Shown: piece by piece, positions 1 through 9,725 of the stretch
How positions within the stretch are numbered: position 1 is the first letter of the stretch
How the letters are laid out: every line of letters starts with the position of its first letter
Assembly: GCF_001605895.1 (NCBI RefSeq)
Contig: NZ_LUAW01000002.1
Location: 1 to 51,777 of the forward strand
From: Acinetobacter pragensis
GTDB lineage: Bacteria > Pseudomonadota > Gammaproteobacteria > Pseudomonadales > Moraxellaceae
Reading direction: 5' to 3'
DNA length: 51,777 nt
Position numbers and translations under genes: made by a program
Notes under the pieces: generated by a model
Database searches by the model: none
Told to the model about the DNA's origin: nothing
What the model saw: only the letters and a program-made list of their open reading frames with translations

Positions 1-372
1 CGCGCCAAGATTATTGGCGCAACCGTAGTTGGCGTAGAGCCGCGCATCATGGGCTTTGGCCCGGCGCCAGCGGTCAAGAAGCTGCTGGCGCAAACAGGGC
101 TAACAGTTGAACAGATGGATGTGATTGAGCTGAATGAAGCTTTTGCGGCGCAGGCTTTGGCGGTGACGCGTGAATTGGGCCTTGCCGACGGCAGTGAACG
201 GGTGAATCCGAATGGCGGCGCGATTGCGCTTGGCCATCCGCTGGGGGCATCGGGTGCGCGCTTGGTCACCACGGCGCTGAATCAGCTGGAACGGACCGGC
301 GGCACATATGCGCTGTGCTCAATGTGCATTGGCGTCGGTCAAGGCATCGCTTTGATTATTCAGCGGGTTTAA
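1..372 (+). CDS. pcaF: beta-ketoadipyl-CoA thiolase, C-terminal part (cut by window start)
   Basis: Thiolase for the last step of the beta-ketoadipate pathway: beta-ketoadipyl-CoA plus CoA gives succinyl-CoA and acetyl-CoA, in the cytoplasm. The reading frame is open from base 1, so the start lies outside the window and only the last 123 codons are present. Visible thiolase motifs are [23 protein letters not shown] with the catalytic His, and [13 protein letters not shown] with the C-terminal catalytic Cys. The stop is 16 bases before pcaB, and the gene order matches pcaIJFBDKCHG of Acinetobacter baylyi. The assignment over a general acetyl-CoA acetyltransferase rests on this context. Confidence 0.93.
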   Translation, partial: RAKIIGATVVGVEPRIMGFGPAPAVKKLLAQTGLTVEQMDVIELNEAFAAQALAVTRELGLADGSERVNPNGGAIALGHPLGASGARLVTTALNQLERTGGTYALCSMCIGVGQGIALIIQRV

Positions 373-388
373 ACAAAAGGATATTGTC

Positions 389-1747
389 ATGAGCCACTTA
401 TATGCAAGTTTATTTTACCAAGCGGATGTGACTGAAATTTTCAGTGACTATGCTTTGCTCAAGTATATGATTCAGGCTGAAGTGGCTTTGGCGCAAGCGC
501 AAGCTCATGTAGGGATAATTCCTGAGTCTGCAGCTGAAATAATTGTCAGTGTTGCAAATACTCAAGGTATCCAGGCCATTGATTTTGACAGTCTTGCAAT
601 CGCTGCAGGACTGGCAGGAAATATCGCGATTCCTTTTGTAAAGCAGTTTACTGCGGCTGTGAAAACCGTAGATGAAGAGGCTTCCCGCTATGTGCATTGG
701 GGCGCAACAAGTCAGGATATTCTAGATACCGCATGTATTTTACAGGCTCAAGATGCTTTAAAAGTTGTTGAATTACAGCTTCAGTTTGCTTATAGCACAT
801 CACTTGAGCTTGCAGAAAAATACCGAGTTGAAGTGATGATTGGGCGTACTTGGCTGCAGCAGGCGTTACCCATCACTTTTGGGCATAAGGCGGCACGCTG
901 GGCCAGCAGTTTTAAACGTGATTTAGACCGTTTAGAGCAGCTCAAAGCCCGTGTATTGACGGCTCAGCTTGGCGGCGCAGTCGGGTCGTTGGCATCATTG
1001 CTTGATCAAGGCTCACAGGTTGTTGAGCTGTATGCGGCGGAACTCAATCTAAATGTTCCTGCATGTACATGGCATGGTGAGCGGGACCGTATTGTTGAAA
1101 TCGCAAGCTTTTTAGCGATGGCGACAGGCAATACTGGGAAAATGGCCCGCGATTGGTCCTTGATGATGCAAACTGAAGTTGCAGAAGTGTTTGAGCCCAC
1201 TGCAAAAGGGCGGGGCGGTTCATCGACAATGCCGCATAAGCGCAATCCAGTGGCCGCCGCTTCTATATTGGCCGCCGCCAATCGTGTGCCCGCACTGATG
1301 TCGAGTGTCTATCAAAGCATGGTGCAGGAGCATGAGCGCAGCTTAGGTTCGTGGCATGCTGAATGGCTGGCTTTACCTGAAATCTTTCAGCTTTGTGCAG
1401 GGGCATTAGAACGCACCGTCGAAGTGTTGCAAGGTTTGGAAATCAATTCTGTCAATATGCAGCGCAATATTGAATGCACGAACGGCTTAATTATGGCGGA
1501 AGCCGTCATGATGGCGCTTGCGCCAAAAATAGGCCGCTTAAATGCCCATCATTTGGTTGAACAGGCCTGCAAGCAAGCTGTGGCTGAAAAATGCCATTTA
1601 AAAGATGCAGTCAGTCAAATTGCTGAAGTCCAGCAATATTTTGATGCAGCAGAATTGCAGCAGATTTTTAAACCTGAATCTTATTTAGGAAATATTCAGG
1701 AACAGATTGATGCTGTGCTGAAAGAAGCCGAAGGAGAGGCAAAATGA
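389..1747 (+). CDS. pcaB: 3-carboxy-cis,cis-muconate cycloisomerase
   Basis: Converts 3-carboxy-cis,cis-muconate to 4-carboxymuconolactone in protocatechuate breakdown; a cytoplasmic homotetramer in known cases. The 452-residue protein belongs to the fumarase/aspartase superfamily. The family signature GGSSTMPHKRNP is near residue 280, and HWGATSQDILDT near residue 105 is the second active-site region. Length is normal for bacterial PcaB. The start ATG at 389 has an AAAGGA site just upstream. The 3' end overlaps pcaD by four bases (ATGA), implying translational coupling. Confidence 0.96.
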   Translation: MSHLYASLFYQADVTEIFSDYALLKYMIQAEVALAQAQAHVGIIPESAAEIIVSVANTQGIQAIDFDSLAIAAGLAGNIAIPFVKQFTAAVKTVDEEASRYVHWGATSQDILDTACILQAQDALKVVELQLQFAYSTSLELAEKYRVEVMIGRTWLQQALPITFGHKAARWASSFKRDLDRLEQLKARVLTAQLGGAVGSLASLLDQGSQVVELYAAELNLNVPACTWHGERDRIVEIASFLAMATGNTGKMARDWSLMMQTEVAEVFEPTAKGRGGSSTMPHKRNPVAAASILAAANRVPALMSSVYQSMVQEHERSLGSWHAEWLALPEIFQLCAGALERTVEVLQGLEINSVNMQRNIECTNGLIMAEAVMMALAPKIGRLNAHHLVEQACKQAVAEKCHLKDAVSQIAEVQQYFDAAELQQIFKPESYLGNIQEQIDAVLKEAEGEAK

Positions 1748-2532
1748 TGAATACTATCCAAAACCGTCAAGGTAAAACCTTATCTATACAGGTAGAGGGG
1801 CAGCGCGATGCTCCCGTGATTATTTTTTCCAACTCTTTAGGCACGGATAAAAAAATGTGGGATGCGCAAGCCGCATTCTTCAAAGAGAACTATCAAGTTG
1901 TACGTTATGACACCCGCGGTCACGGTAAAAGTGATGTGATAGATGATTCAACTTTGACCAATTTGGGTGAAGACGTCATTGATATTATGGATGCTTTGAA
2001 TATTGCTGAAGCGCATTTTTGCGGTATTTCCATGGGCGGCATTACCGCGCTTTGGCTAGGCATCAATGCGGCTGAGCGCTTTAAAACCATTACAGTGGCA
2101 AATTCGGCTGCAAAAATTGGTCAGGCTGATGCATGGCTGACGCGTGCAGATCAAGTTGAAAAAAATGGATTAGACGATTTAGTTAAGACAACGCATACAC
2201 GCTGGTTCAGCGAAAAATTTGATTATCAGCATAATGCGCTGGCGCAGCAAACGATTAACAGTCTGGCTTCCACGCCAGCAAAAGGTTACGCGAATGCTTG
2301 CCGCGCTTTGGCGCATGCAGATGTTCGCGCTTCATTGCCTGAATTGAAAATCCCCGCATTGCTGATTTGCGGAATTCAAGATCCGATTACCACCGTAGAA
2401 GACGGTGAATTTATCCGCAGTCATGTAAAAAATGCTGAGCTTAAATCACTGAACGCTTCGCATTTATCCAATATTGAGGAACCCGATGAATTCAGCCAGT
2501 TGCTAGAAAATTTCATCGATAAAAATCAATAG
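1744..2532 (+). CDS. pcaD: 3-oxoadipate enol-lactonase
   Basis: Alpha/beta hydrolase that opens beta-ketoadipate enol-lactone to beta-ketoadipate. In 262 residues the nucleophile elbow GISMGG (Ser near 97), an Asp in GIQDPIT (near 215) and a His in NASHLSNIE (near 240) form the expected catalytic triad. The oxyanion region SNSLGTDKKMWD is near the N-terminus. The start overlaps the end of pcaB by four bases and has GGAGAGG upstream. Some bacteria fuse PcaC to the C-terminus of PcaD; here PcaC is separate, as in other Acinetobacter. Confidence 0.95.
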   Translation: MMNTIQNRQGKTLSIQVEGQRDAPVIIFSNSLGTDKKMWDAQAAFFKENYQVVRYDTRGHGKSDVIDDSTLTNLGEDVIDIMDALNIAEAHFCGISMGGITALWLGINAAERFKTITVANSAAKIGQADAWLTRADQVEKNGLDDLVKTTHTRWFSEKFDYQHNALAQQTINSLASTPAKGYANACRALAHADVRASLPELKIPALLICGIQDPITTVEDGEFIRSHVKNAELKSLNASHLSNIEEPDEFSQLLENFIDKNQ

Positions 2533-2571
2533 AGCAATTCACGAAAAGGACTTGGCCTTAAGGAGGCAAAA

Positions 2572-3927
2572 ATGGCGTCTCAGGATAGTTATACGCAAAA
2601 ATCAGGAATTGATGCGCAAGCATTAATCAACGACTCCCCATTAAGCAAATATCAATGGCTTATTGCGATTGTCTGCTTCTTGATTGTTTTTGTGGACGGG
2701 ATTGATACTGCTGCAATGGGCTTTATTGCGCCTGCATTAGCCCAAGATTGGGGTATTGACCGCTCACAGTTAGGCCCCGTCATGAGTGCCGCTTTAGGCG
2801 GGATGATTTTTGGCGCCTTATTTTCTGGCCCGATGGCTGACCGATTTGGCCGAAAAATTGTATTAGCCATTTCAATGCTGATTATTGGCGGCTTTACCTT
2901 GGCGTGTGCCTATGCCAGTGATTTAGACAGTTTGGTCATCTTCCGCTTCTTAACGGGTATTGGATTAGGCGCAGCGATGCCGAATGCCACTACTTTGTTT
3001 TCTGAATATTGCCCTGCTCGGATTCGTTCATTGCTGGTGACGTGCATGTTCTGCGGGTACAACTTGGGCATGGCTGTGGGCGGTTTTTTCAGCAGCTGGC
3101 TGATTCCGAATTATGGCTGGCATAGCCTATTTTTAGTTGGGGGGTGGGCTCCGCTTGTCCTCATGCTTGTCGTGATGTTCTTTTTACCAGAGTCTTACCG
3201 CTATCTGATTCTCAAAGGAAATAAAGCCGATCAAGTTAAAAAAATTCTGACCCGTATTGCACCGCTGCAAGCGGCACAAGCAATAGGATTCCATGTTCCA
3301 GAAGAACAGGCTGAAAGTACCCAGAAAAAAGGCGTATTTGGCATGCTGTTCTCTAAAAAATATGCCAAAGGCACATTTTTACTCTGGTTTACCTATTTTA
3401 TGGGGCTTGTGATTATCTACTTGCTCACCAGCTGGCTGCCGACGTTAATGCGTGAAACAGGCGCAACCATGGAACGCGCAGCATTTATTGGCGGACTATT
3501 CCAGTTCGGCGGTGTGCTAAGCGCATTGTTTGTCGGTTGGGCAATGGACCGTTTTAATCCAAACCGCGTGATTGCCGGATTCTACTTTGCAGCAGGTATT
3601 TTCGCTTTTATTGTCAGCCAAAGCTTAGGCAGTCCAACGCTGCTTGCCATCTTTATTTTATGTGCAGGAATGGCTGTAAACGGCGCGCAATCGGCAATGC
3701 CCGTGCTCAGCACACGCTTTTATCCAACCCAGTGCCGTGCAACAGGCGTGGCGTGGATGTCCGGTATAGGCCGCTTCGGCGCTGTTTTCGGTGCATGGAT
3801 TGGCGCAGTGCTGCTTGGCAACAACTGGTCGTTCAGCTCTATTTTAAGCATGCTGCTGATTCCTGCGACAGCTGCCGCTATTGCAATTCTAGTTAAATCA
3901 TTTGTTGCTCATACAGATGCAACTTAA
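2572..3927 (+). CDS. pcaK: 4-hydroxybenzoate/protocatechuate MFS permease (AAHS family)
   Basis: Inner-membrane proton symporter for aromatic acids. The 451-residue protein has about 12 hydrophobic segments. In TM1 the motif FVDGIDTAAMGF carries the acidic DGxD pattern of the aromatic acid:H+ symporter family, and the loop 2-3 motif GPMADRFGRK is typical MFS. LPESYRYL follows TM6. A strong AAGGAGG ribosome site lies 6 bases before the ATG. Position between pcaD and pcaC matches ADP1 pcaK and supports the substrate call; sequence alone would only say aromatic acid transporter. A second AAHS permease lies at 40753. Confidence 0.92.
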   Translation: MASQDSYTQKSGIDAQALINDSPLSKYQWLIAIVCFLIVFVDGIDTAAMGFIAPALAQDWGIDRSQLGPVMSAALGGMIFGALFSGPMADRFGRKIVLAISMLIIGGFTLACAYASDLDSLVIFRFLTGIGLGAAMPNATTLFSEYCPARIRSLLVTCMFCGYNLGMAVGGFFSSWLIPNYGWHSLFLVGGWAPLVLMLVVMFFLPESYRYLILKGNKADQVKKILTRIAPLQAAQAIGFHVPEEQAESTQKKGVFGMLFSKKYAKGTFLLWFTYFMGLVIIYLLTSWLPTLMRETGATMERAAFIGGLFQFGGVLSALFVGWAMDRFNPNRVIAGFYFAAGIFAFIVSQSLGSPTLLAIFILCAGMAVNGAQSAMPVLSTRFYPTQCRATGVAWMSGIGRFGAVFGAWIGAVLLGNNWSFSSILSMLLIPATAAAIAILVKSFVAHTDAT

Positions 3928-3939
3928 GAGGTATTCATC

Positions 3940-5096
<1,157 letters not shown>

Positions 5097-5113
5097 GAGA
5101 GGGAGCTAAGAAA

Positions 5114-5743
5114 ATGAAAACTTGGAATTTTGAAGAGTTGCATGAAACTCCGTCTCAAACAGGCGGTCCTTATGTTCATATTGGATTATTGCCTAAACAG
5201 GCGGGCATTGAAGTTTTTGAAAACAATTTCAATAACGACTTGCTGAAAAACAATCCAGCGGGTGAACGCATCCGTTTAGAAGGTCAGGTTTTTGATGGCA
5301 TTGGCATTCCGCTGCGTGATGTTCTTGTCGAAATTTGGCAAGCAGATGCCAATGGTGTCTATCCAAGCGCGGCCGATTTCCAAGGCAAAGCAGCCGACCA
5401 AAATTTTCATGGCTGGGGCCGGGCTGGCGCTGATTTTAAAACTGGTGTTTGGCATTTTGACACCGTTAAACCCGGCACAGTACCAGGACGAAAAGGCAGT
5501 ACTCAAGCACCGCATATCAATCTGATTATTTTCGCACGCGGAATTAACACCGGTTTAAATACCCGTGTGTATTTTGAAGATGAAAGCGAAGCCAATGCCA
5601 AAGATCCTGTTTTAAACAGCATTGAATGGGAACCGCGCCGCCAAACCTTAATTGCCAAACGTGAAGAGCGCGATGGTCAGATTGTTTATCGTTTTGATAT
5701 TTATATTCAAGGCGACAAAGAGACGGTTTTTCTAGATATCTAA
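5114..5743 (+). CDS. pcaG: protocatechuate 3,4-dioxygenase alpha subunit
   Basis: Structural partner of PcaH; alpha/beta protomers assemble into the active cytoplasmic dioxygenase. The 209-residue protein has the same intradiol fold (EIWQADANGVYPS, GWGRAGADF, APHINLIIFARG) but lacks the HxH pair, carrying APHINL instead. That is expected, because the alpha subunit does not bind iron. It is the last pca gene; a 66-base gap with a stable inverted repeat separates it from quiB. Confidence 0.97.
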   Translation: MKTWNFEELHETPSQTGGPYVHIGLLPKQAGIEVFENNFNNDLLKNNPAGERIRLEGQVFDGIGIPLRDVLVEIWQADANGVYPSAADFQGKAADQNFHGWGRAGADFKTGVWHFDTVKPGTVPGRKGSTQAPHINLIIFARGINTGLNTRVYFEDESEANAKDPVLNSIEWEPRRQTLIAKREERDGQIVYRFDIYIQGDKETVFLDI

Positions 5744-5764
5744 TCTGGAACATATATTCATGAT

Positions 5765-5795
5765 ATTCGGCAGTCTTTATCTGACGCTGCCGAAT
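5765..5795 (+). promoter_or_regulatory. stem-loop in the pcaG-quiB gap
   Basis: A perfect 9-base inverted repeat, ATTCGGCAG and CTGCCGAAT, is separated by 13 bases that can pair further (GTC/GAC). No T tract follows; the next bases are GACAGGGAAGG, which includes the quiB ribosome site. It therefore looks less like a terminator than an RNA hairpin that could set mRNA stability or translation at the pca/qui boundary. Confidence 0.5.
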
Positions 5796-5809
5796 GACAG
5801 GGAAGGAAA

Positions 5810-6673
5810 ATGATGAATTTAAATCACTTTGCAAAACAATTATGTCTAGCTGTTTCTATTTCACTGACGTTTGCAGCGGCGCAGGCAGGCACCTTAAATA
5901 AAGAAAACTCTCCTGCAGTTTATCCAGTTAAAAATTTGAATATTGGCGCATTGCCGGTCAAAACAATTGTTCCGATTACTGCAAAAACTAAGCAGCAGGC
6001 TTTAGAGCAAGCAAAAATTATTGCTGAAAATCCGAATGCAGATATGGCTGAATTCCGTATTGATTTACTGGATTTTGCATCTGACAGTAAAGCCGTCATT
6101 GCACTGGGGCAAGAGCTCAATCAAATTCTTAAAAACAAGCCGTTAATTGCCACAATCCGGACAGCGAATGAAGGCGGGCAGCTGAAAATCTCTGATGCAG
6201 ATTATGAGAGCACCTATACGGAATACTTAAAGCAGCCGTTTATGCAGCTGCTGGATATAGAAATGTTCCGTGATCAAGCGCGCGTAGAAAAACTTATTCA
6301 GCGCGCCCATCAAAAAAATGTTTTAGTGATTATGTCAAATCATGATTTTGATAAAACACCAGCGCAGCAAGAGATTGAGCAGCGTTTATTCAAACAAGAT
6401 GAAATGGGCGCAGACATCCTCAAAATTGCAGTAATGCCGCAGTCGAAACAAGATGTGCTCACATTAATGAATGCGACTTTTAATGTCAGCCAAAAAAGTA
6501 AAAAACCGTTATTGACTATGTCAATGGGGCGTTTAGGCACAATTTCGCGCGTAGCCACCGCCAACATGGGCGGCAGTATGAGTTTTGGCATGATTGGGGA
6601 AGCATCTGCACCCGGTCAAATTGATGTCGCACAGTTAAAACAATTTTTAAAAACAGTTCAACCGACCCCTTAA
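5810..6673 (+). CDS. quiB: catabolic 3-dehydroquinate dehydratase, type I, exported
   Basis: Dehydrates 3-dehydroquinate to 3-dehydroshikimate during growth on quinate. The 287-residue protein opens with a hydrophobic signal peptide (about residues 1-26, ending AAAQAG), placing it in the periplasm, unlike biosynthetic AroD/AroQ. The type I class I aldolase features are present: EFRIDLLDF near 82, the catalytic His in MSNHDFDKTP near 177, and the Schiff-base Lys in DILKIAVMP near 204. Two ATGs lie in tandem at 5810 and 5813 after AGGGAAGG. First gene of quiBCXA. Confidence 0.93.
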   Translation: MMNLNHFAKQLCLAVSISLTFAAAQAGTLNKENSPAVYPVKNLNIGALPVKTIVPITAKTKQQALEQAKIIAENPNADMAEFRIDLLDFASDSKAVIALGQELNQILKNKPLIATIRTANEGGQLKISDADYESTYTEYLKQPFMQLLDIEMFRDQARVEKLIQRAHQKNVLVIMSNHDFDKTPAQQEIEQRLFKQDEMGADILKIAVMPQSKQDVLTLMNATFNVSQKSKKPLLTMSMGRLGTISRVATANMGGSMSFGMIGEASAPGQIDVAQLKQFLKTVQPTP

Positions 6674-6694
6674 TTTTTCGACAAGGAAACCGTC

Positions 6695-8152
6695 ATGAAA
6701 TTAGCTTCGCTACGCTTAACCGCATTGACATTAGGATTGCTGGGCTCCGGGTTTGCAGCAGCAGAAACATACACTGTAGACCGTTATCAAGATGACCATG
6801 AAAAAGGTTCATTGCGCTGGGCAATTGAACAGTCAAATGCTAATACAGCGCAAGAAAATGAAATTTTAATTCAAGCTGTAGGTAAGGCGCCTTATGTTAT
6901 TAAAGCAGATAAGCCATTACCGCCGATTAAATCATCAGTAAAAATTATTGGCACACAATGGGAAAAAACTGGAGAGTTTATTGCCATTGATGGTTCGAAC
7001 TATATAAAAGGTGAGGGCGCCAAAGCTTGTCCGGGCGCGAATCCTGAGCAATATGGAACCAATGTGCGTACCACAACCTTGCCGGGTTTGGTTCTGCAAG
7101 ACATGAATGGGGTCACTTTAAAAGGGCTGGATATTCACCGTTTCTGTATTGGTGTTTTAGTGAACCGTTCAAGCGGCAATTTGATTCAGCATAACCGCAT
7201 TAGCAATAACTATGGCGGCTCAGGTGTCATGCTGACGGGCGATGATGGTCAAGGCAATTCTACATCAACCACAACCAACAATAATAAAGTGCTGGATAAT
7301 ATCTTTATTGATAACGGTGACGGCTTAGAGCTGACGCGCGGCGCTGCATTTAATTTGGTTGCAAATAATCTTTTCACATCGACCAAGGCGAATCCGGAAC
7401 CGTCACAAGGAATTGAAATTCTGTGGGGCAATGACAACGCTGTTGTTGGCAATAAATTTGAAAATTATTCCGATGGCCTGCAGATTAACTGGGGTAAACG
7501 TAATTACATCGCCTACAACGAGCTGACCAATAACTCGCTCGGTTTCAACATAAGCGGTGACGGCAATATTTTTGACAGCAATAAAGTACACGGCAACCGC
7601 ATCGGTATTGCGGTTCGTTCTGAAAAAGATGCCCAAGCACATACAACGCTGACCAAAAACCAAATCTGGAATAATGGCAAAGATATAAAACGCTGTGAAG
7701 CTGGCGGCTCATGTGTGCCGAATCAGCGTTTAGGCGCAATCGTCTTCGGTGTTCCTGCACTTGAACATGCGGACTTTATCGGTTCTCGCGGCGGTGGCGT
7801 AGTGATTGAAGCGGCGAAACTGCAAAAAACCTGCACCAAGCCCAATGAGCAAGGCTGCAATGCGATTCCGAATCAAGCGATACAAGCGCCTCATTTACGC
7901 GCAGATAAGGGGCAAGTGCTTGTGACGGCAAAGGGTTATCCAAATCAGCGCTATCAAGTTGAATTTTTTGGAAATACCAATGCTAAATCCAAAGAAGCTG
8001 AGCTTTATTTAGGTTCCGTGACGCTCACTACGGATGCTCAAGGCCAAGCAAATTCAAGCTGGAAACCTGCACAGAAAGCGGCATCCATTACTGCAACGGT
8101 TACGGATATTCATGGAGCAACTTCAGAATTAAGTAACGCCATTGCTTTTTAA
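6695..8152 (+). CDS. quiC: 3-dehydroshikimate dehydratase, periplasmic, beta-helix type
   Basis: Converts 3-dehydroshikimate to protocatechuate, linking quinate/shikimate to the pca genes. A signal peptide covers about residues 1-23 (ends GFAAAE). The body (about 100-340) is a right-handed parallel beta-helix with repeated N-asparagine ladders such as NLIQHNRISNNYGGSG and NAVVGNKFENYSDGLQ. The C-terminal 80 residues form a separate sandwich-like domain (QVLVTAKGYPNQRYQVEFFG). Length of 485 and position match ADP1 QuiC. A strong terminator follows the stop although quiX lies just downstream. Confidence 0.92.
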   Translation: MKLASLRLTALTLGLLGSGFAAAETYTVDRYQDDHEKGSLRWAIEQSNANTAQENEILIQAVGKAPYVIKADKPLPPIKSSVKIIGTQWEKTGEFIAIDGSNYIKGEGAKACPGANPEQYGTNVRTTTLPGLVLQDMNGVTLKGLDIHRFCIGVLVNRSSGNLIQHNRISNNYGGSGVMLTGDDGQGNSTSTTTNNNKVLDNIFIDNGDGLELTRGAAFNLVANNLFTSTKANPEPSQGIEILWGNDNAVVGNKFENYSDGLQINWGKRNYIAYNELTNNSLGFNISGDGNIFDSNKVHGNRIGIAVRSEKDAQAHTTLTKNQIWNNGKDIKRCEAGGSCVPNQRLGAIVFGVPALEHADFIGSRGGGVVIEAAKLQKTCTKPNEQGCNAIPNQAIQAPHLRADKGQVLVTAKGYPNQRYQVEFFGNTNAKSKEAELYLGSVTLTTDAQGQANSSWKPAQKAASITATVTDIHGATSELSNAIAF

Positions 8153-8158
8153 TATATA

Positions 8159-8193
8159 GGCGCTTTCAGGGGCTGAAAGTGCCGTTTTTTTTT
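8159..8193 (+). terminator. intrinsic terminator between quiC and quiX
   Basis: An 11-base stem (GGCGCTTTCAG with CTGAAAGTGCC, one G-U pair) closes a GGG loop and is followed by G and nine T residues. This is a textbook Rho-independent terminator placed inside an apparent operon. It implies that transcripts are reduced or end before quiX, or that quiX has its own promoter in the short region before 8227. Confidence 0.88.
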
Positions 8194-8226
8194 GATTGAA
8201 TATTGAATGATGCTAAGGATAAGCAC

Positions 8227-9573
8227 ATGAAACAGATCGTAAATAAATTTACAGTTTTAGTCACTTCTATGCTTTTTGCACAGGCTGCATTTGCCAACGA
8301 GCCGTGGTCACAAGACCGTCAATGGCTCTTGGGGGACTGGAATGGAAATCGCCAGCAATTAGAACAGCAAGGATATAAATTTAACATATCTTTTATTAAT
8401 GAAAGCGCTGCCAATTTAGACGGCGGCTACAATGACGATTCGGAAATTTTGCATGCCAGCCAGCTGACCTTGGGCACACAGCTGGATTTAGAAAAAATAG
8501 CAGGCTGGAACGATACGCAAGCCAGTATTTCTGTAACTAAGCGGGACGGTCAGTCGCTGTCGGCAGAACGTATTTCTGATCCGCGGGCCGGCCAGTTTAG
8601 CAGTGTCCAAGAAATTTATGGACGCGGCCAATCTTGGCGCTTAACCCAAGCTTGGATTAAAAAAGGCTTTTTAGATAAAACCTTGCAATTCAAAATTGGA
8701 CGCATGGGCTTATCCGAAGATTTCAATGGATCACATTGTGAGTTCCAAAACCTGATGCTATGCGGCGGCCAGCTCGGCAAAACCGTAGGTAGCATTTGGT
8801 ACAATGGCCCAGTGTCGCAATGGGGCTTAAATGTTAAATATCAATTTGCGCCAGAGTGGTCTATTGCTGCCGGCATCTATGAAATAAACCCTGAAAATAG
8901 TCTAGAAAACCGCGGTTTCAACCTGACCATGGACGAAACTGAAGGCGCGCTTATTCCAGTTGAACTGGCTTGGAAACCGAAATTGGATGTTTTTAATGGC
9001 CTGTCGGGTGAGTATAAAATTGGCGCATTCTATGCAACAGCCGATGCATCAGATGTGAAAACTGATGCAAATGGCGAGATTGCGCTTCAAGCGAATGCGA
9101 GAAAGATTCATGATCATAAATCCAGTATTTGGTTAAATGCTCAGCAGCAATTAACCGCAAAAGCTGATCAGCCGAATCGGGGCTTATTTGCCTCAGCAAA
9201 TTTCACTTATAACGACAAAGCAACGACCACAGTGGAATCTACGCAGCAAATCGCTTTTTGGTACAAGGGCATTTTAGATAACCGTCCGAATGACAGTATC
9301 GGATTAGGTTTTGCCCGTTTTGACGTAAATGACCGGGTGAGAGACCGTCAAAACTATAGCAATGAAGTCAATGGGCTGACTGCGGATGATTACCAAAATT
9401 CATTGTATGCGCCCGTTCAGTATGATGAATTAAACATTGAGCTGAACTACACCTATCAATGGTCACCTGCAATTATGCTGCGGCCAAATCTGCAATATGT
9501 TCATCAGGCTGGCGGTGTGAAGCAAGTCGATGATGCTTGGGTTGCGGGCCTAACAATGCGTCTAAACTTTTAA
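8227..9573 (+). CDS. quiX: OprB-family outer-membrane porin of the quinate cluster
   Basis: Probable outer-membrane channel for quinate/shikimate entry. The 448-residue protein has a signal peptide (ends AQAAFANE), then the OprB-like start WLLGDWNGNRQQLEQQGYKF and alternating amphipathic strands, ending with the terminal phenylalanine MRLNF typical of beta-barrels. An in-frame ATG at 8203 exists, but AAGGAT at 8215-8220 is well spaced for the ATG at 8227, and the signal peptide starts there. Location between quiC and quiA matches quiX of ADP1; transport of quinate is inferred from context. Confidence 0.88.
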   Translation: MKQIVNKFTVLVTSMLFAQAAFANEPWSQDRQWLLGDWNGNRQQLEQQGYKFNISFINESAANLDGGYNDDSEILHASQLTLGTQLDLEKIAGWNDTQASISVTKRDGQSLSAERISDPRAGQFSSVQEIYGRGQSWRLTQAWIKKGFLDKTLQFKIGRMGLSEDFNGSHCEFQNLMLCGGQLGKTVGSIWYNGPVSQWGLNVKYQFAPEWSIAAGIYEINPENSLENRGFNLTMDETEGALIPVELAWKPKLDVFNGLSGEYKIGAFYATADASDVKTDANGEIALQANARKIHDHKSSIWLNAQQQLTAKADQPNRGLFASANFTYNDKATTTVESTQQIAFWYKGILDNRPNDSIGLGFARFDVNDRVRDRQNYSNEVNGLTADDYQNSLYAPVQYDELNIELNYTYQWSPAIMLRPNLQYVHQAGGVKQVDDAWVAGLTMRLNF

Positions 9574-9616
9574 TGCGCTTATTGAACCGATAAAGTTTTC
9601 GCAAATATTCAACTGT

Positions 9617-9638
9617 TAAAGCAGCCCGCTCTGCTTTA
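9617..9638 (+). promoter_or_regulatory. stem-loop between quiX and quiA
   Basis: An 8-base perfect stem (TAAAGCAG with CTGCTTTA) closes a CCCGCT loop in the 152-base quiX-quiA gap. No T run follows, so it is not a clear terminator; it may be an mRNA processing or stability element. Confidence 0.4.
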
Positions 9639-9725
9639 GCTGAAAACGATTCTATGCAACATGATTTTTGAACACGTTGAAACGCTTCTACATTTAAGCA
9701 TGCTGTGATTGCTGGAGTAAAATTC

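Noticed and set aside
410..697. Minus-strand open frames inside pcaB and similar frames inside other genes
   Set aside because: They lie wholly inside well-supported genes on the opposite strand, lack ribosome sites and show no domain features.
8203..8226. Upstream ATG as start of quiX
   Set aside because: The extra eight residues precede a normal signal peptide, and the ribosome site AAGGAT is spaced for the ATG at 8227.
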